64,000 bases of DNA, taken from NCBI GenBank assembly GCA_963693365.1, contig CAVNZM010000011.1:6510001-6574000 (forward strand), given 5' to 3'. This document shows, in pieces, positions 53,757 to 64,000 of the stretch (positions are counted from its first letter, which is position 1; every line of letters starts with the position of its first letter). Both the position numbers and the translations under genes were made by a program. The notes below the pieces were generated by a model, which saw only the letters and a program-made list of their open reading frames with translations, was not told where the DNA came from and searched no databases. The stretch is from Amoebidium appalachense. Taxonomy: Eukaryota; Ichthyosporea.

Positions 53757-54033
53757 CCCCCCCCCCCCCCCCCCCCCCCCCCCCCATGGGATATGTAGCG
53801 ACATAAACACCCACCCGTGAGATTTCCCTGCCTACAGTAACTGGCCCTTTCTGAAAACTTTCCCCACGTGACCCCAACTTTTTTTTTTGCCCTTTCAATG
53901 TGAGTCCATCTGACCATGTCCCCAACTTCTACCCCGGGACAGATAATCTCTTCCTTTACCTGCACAATCTTCCCCTTTTGCACTGGCCTTTTGGGACCGC
54001 GCTTAACGTATCCAGACATCCCCCCTTCCCCCC

Positions 54034-54067
<34 letters not shown>

Positions 54068-54130
54068 ACCCACCCACCCACCCAGGGCCTCCCCCACCGA
54101 CCCACTTTTTTTCTGATGTTCATTCTCTGA
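53757..54130 (-). repeat. Dispersed repeat block B copy with flanking poly-C
   Basis: 53786-54010 lies between C runs (53757-53785 and 54020-54067). The minus-strand frame reads GPKRPVQKGKIVQVKEEIIC and continues with PGVEVGDMV, related to 49268-49500 and, more distantly, to 15215-15370. Probably part of an old mobile element. Confidence 0.5.
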
Positions 54131-54489
54131 TCTGGGGCCTGAGGTCATGCCTCGCACAAGGCCTGACACCGACAAACATTGAGGTTTATATTCCACAATC
54201 CAATTTTTGCTTTTTGAAAATGCTTTTTTTTTTTTTATATTTAGATCGGGGGATCAGGCAGGGCTACGAATGGATATTTAGTAAACTCGCCATAGATAGA
54301 CACAAGAGAGTCCCCTAGATAGCTTCACCAGGATATTTAATTTCACAGATGCAAGACATTCGCGGTTGTGATATCGATCCTACATGCGCGTACATAGATA
54401 GCCCAAATGTACATTAGAAGGCCCCGCAAAATCTTACGACCTTGGAAAAAGAATCAAAATCAAGTTTGCAATTCCCTTTTTTAAGAATT

Positions 54490-54830
54490 TTAAAAGGGGA
54501 ACCCCCGAGTCATTCATGTATTCATTCATCATAAACCCCCCTCCCTCGAACACACACACACACACACACACACAATCCCAATAAAAAATTGAATTAATTG
54601 GCGATATACCTAAAGATACAGGCCTCACATCCCTAGATAAATCGTGATACTACCCATTTTTAAAAAAGGGAACCCCCGAGTCATTCATGTATTCATTCAT
54701 CATAAACCCCCTTCCCTCGAACACACACACACACACACACAATCCCAATAAAAAAATTGAATTCATTGGCGATATACCTAAAGATACAGGCCTCGCATCC
54801 CTAGATAAATCGTGATATTACCCATTTTTT
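54490..54830. repeat. Tandem duplication, unit about 172 bp
   Basis: 54490-54659 and 54661-54830 match at over 90%: GGAACCCCCGAGTCATTCAT, a short (CA)n, CAATCCCAATAAAAAA and GGCGATATACCTAAAGATAC in the same order. The (CA)n differs in length between copies. Confidence 0.85.
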
Positions 54831-54839
54831 TTTTATGCT

Positions 54840-54895
54840 CCTATGCACATCTGCATGTTCAAAGAGGTTATAAAAGTCAAAAGAAAAAAAAAAAT

Positions 54896-54948
<53 letters not shown>

Positions 54949-55060
54949 TACAAAGAGGGAGGAGAAGAAAAATAGATGTCCACATGCACATCTACATGTT
55001 CAAAAAAAAAAAAAAAAAAGGGGGGGGGGGGGGGGGGGGGGGATAAAACTATACAGACTT
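54840..55060. repeat. Second short duplication with poly-G and poly-A
   Basis: CACATCTGCATGTTCAAA at about 54846 recurs as CACATCTACATGTTCAAA at about 54986, each followed by an A run and then a long G run (54896-54945, 50 nt; 55020-55041). This suggests duplication of an A/G homopolymer block. Confidence 0.7.
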
Positions 55061-55100
55061 CATAATCCTGTTTACAGCAGCGTTGCGTGACTAATAATGC

Positions 55101-64000
<8,900 letters not shown>

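Overview
This is nuclear DNA from a eukaryote with intron-rich genes. Evidence: short 40-250 nt exons bounded by GT/AG whose phases join exactly, TATA and CCAAT promoter elements, a hAT DNA transposon, and families restricted to eukaryotes (cereblon, PGAP3/Per1). The lineage cannot be fixed from the sequence; nothing here is bacterial, and an aquatic or unicellular eukaryote is only a guess. The window is extremely rich in simple sequence: (GT)n, (GA)n and poly-G/C runs of 50-75 nt. Most long open frames therefore encode Cys-Val, Thr-His, Ser-Leu, Arg-Glu, Pro or Gly polymers and are not genes.

Layout. 1-1848: 5' half of a minus-strand acyl-CoA thioesterase with a mitochondrial presequence, running off the left edge. 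3048-4169: intronless Cys-rich secreted protein (plus). 6985-7935: repeat-bearing minus-strand coding region broken by frame changes. 8773-9435: secreted, glycosylation-site-rich protein (plus). 9.9-16.5 kb: microsatellites and copies of a degenerate dispersed repeat. 17.05-18.23 kb: broken subtilisin (S8) gene with one exon inverted. 21790-24080: two-exon membrane-anchored tubby-like/LOR protein. 27248-31305: complete hAT transposon with 14-bp terminal inverted repeats and a perfect 8-bp target duplication; one in-frame TAG interrupts the transposase. 31713-39826: complete eight-exon PGAP3/Per1 gene. 42.77-43.83 kb: two copies of a fold-back satellite. 44847-46367: intronless MFS transporter (minus). 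51275-53387: head-to-head pair of nearly identical small secreted Cys-rich genes. 55101-right edge: the last ten exons of a cereblon gene (minus), covering the end of the LON domain, the helical region and the CULT domain.

The multi-exon genes were assembled by finding conserved peptides between microsatellites and checking splice phase. They show a recurring intron layout: 14 of 21 identified 5' splice sites are followed within about 25 nt by a sense-strand poly-C run, and 6 of 22 acceptors are the AG at the end of a (CA)n tract. This pattern may be the most novel feature of the window.

The genes do not form an operon or pathway. Several products enter the secretory route: PGAP3 remodels GPI anchors in the ER/Golgi, and at least four genes encode signal-peptide proteins.
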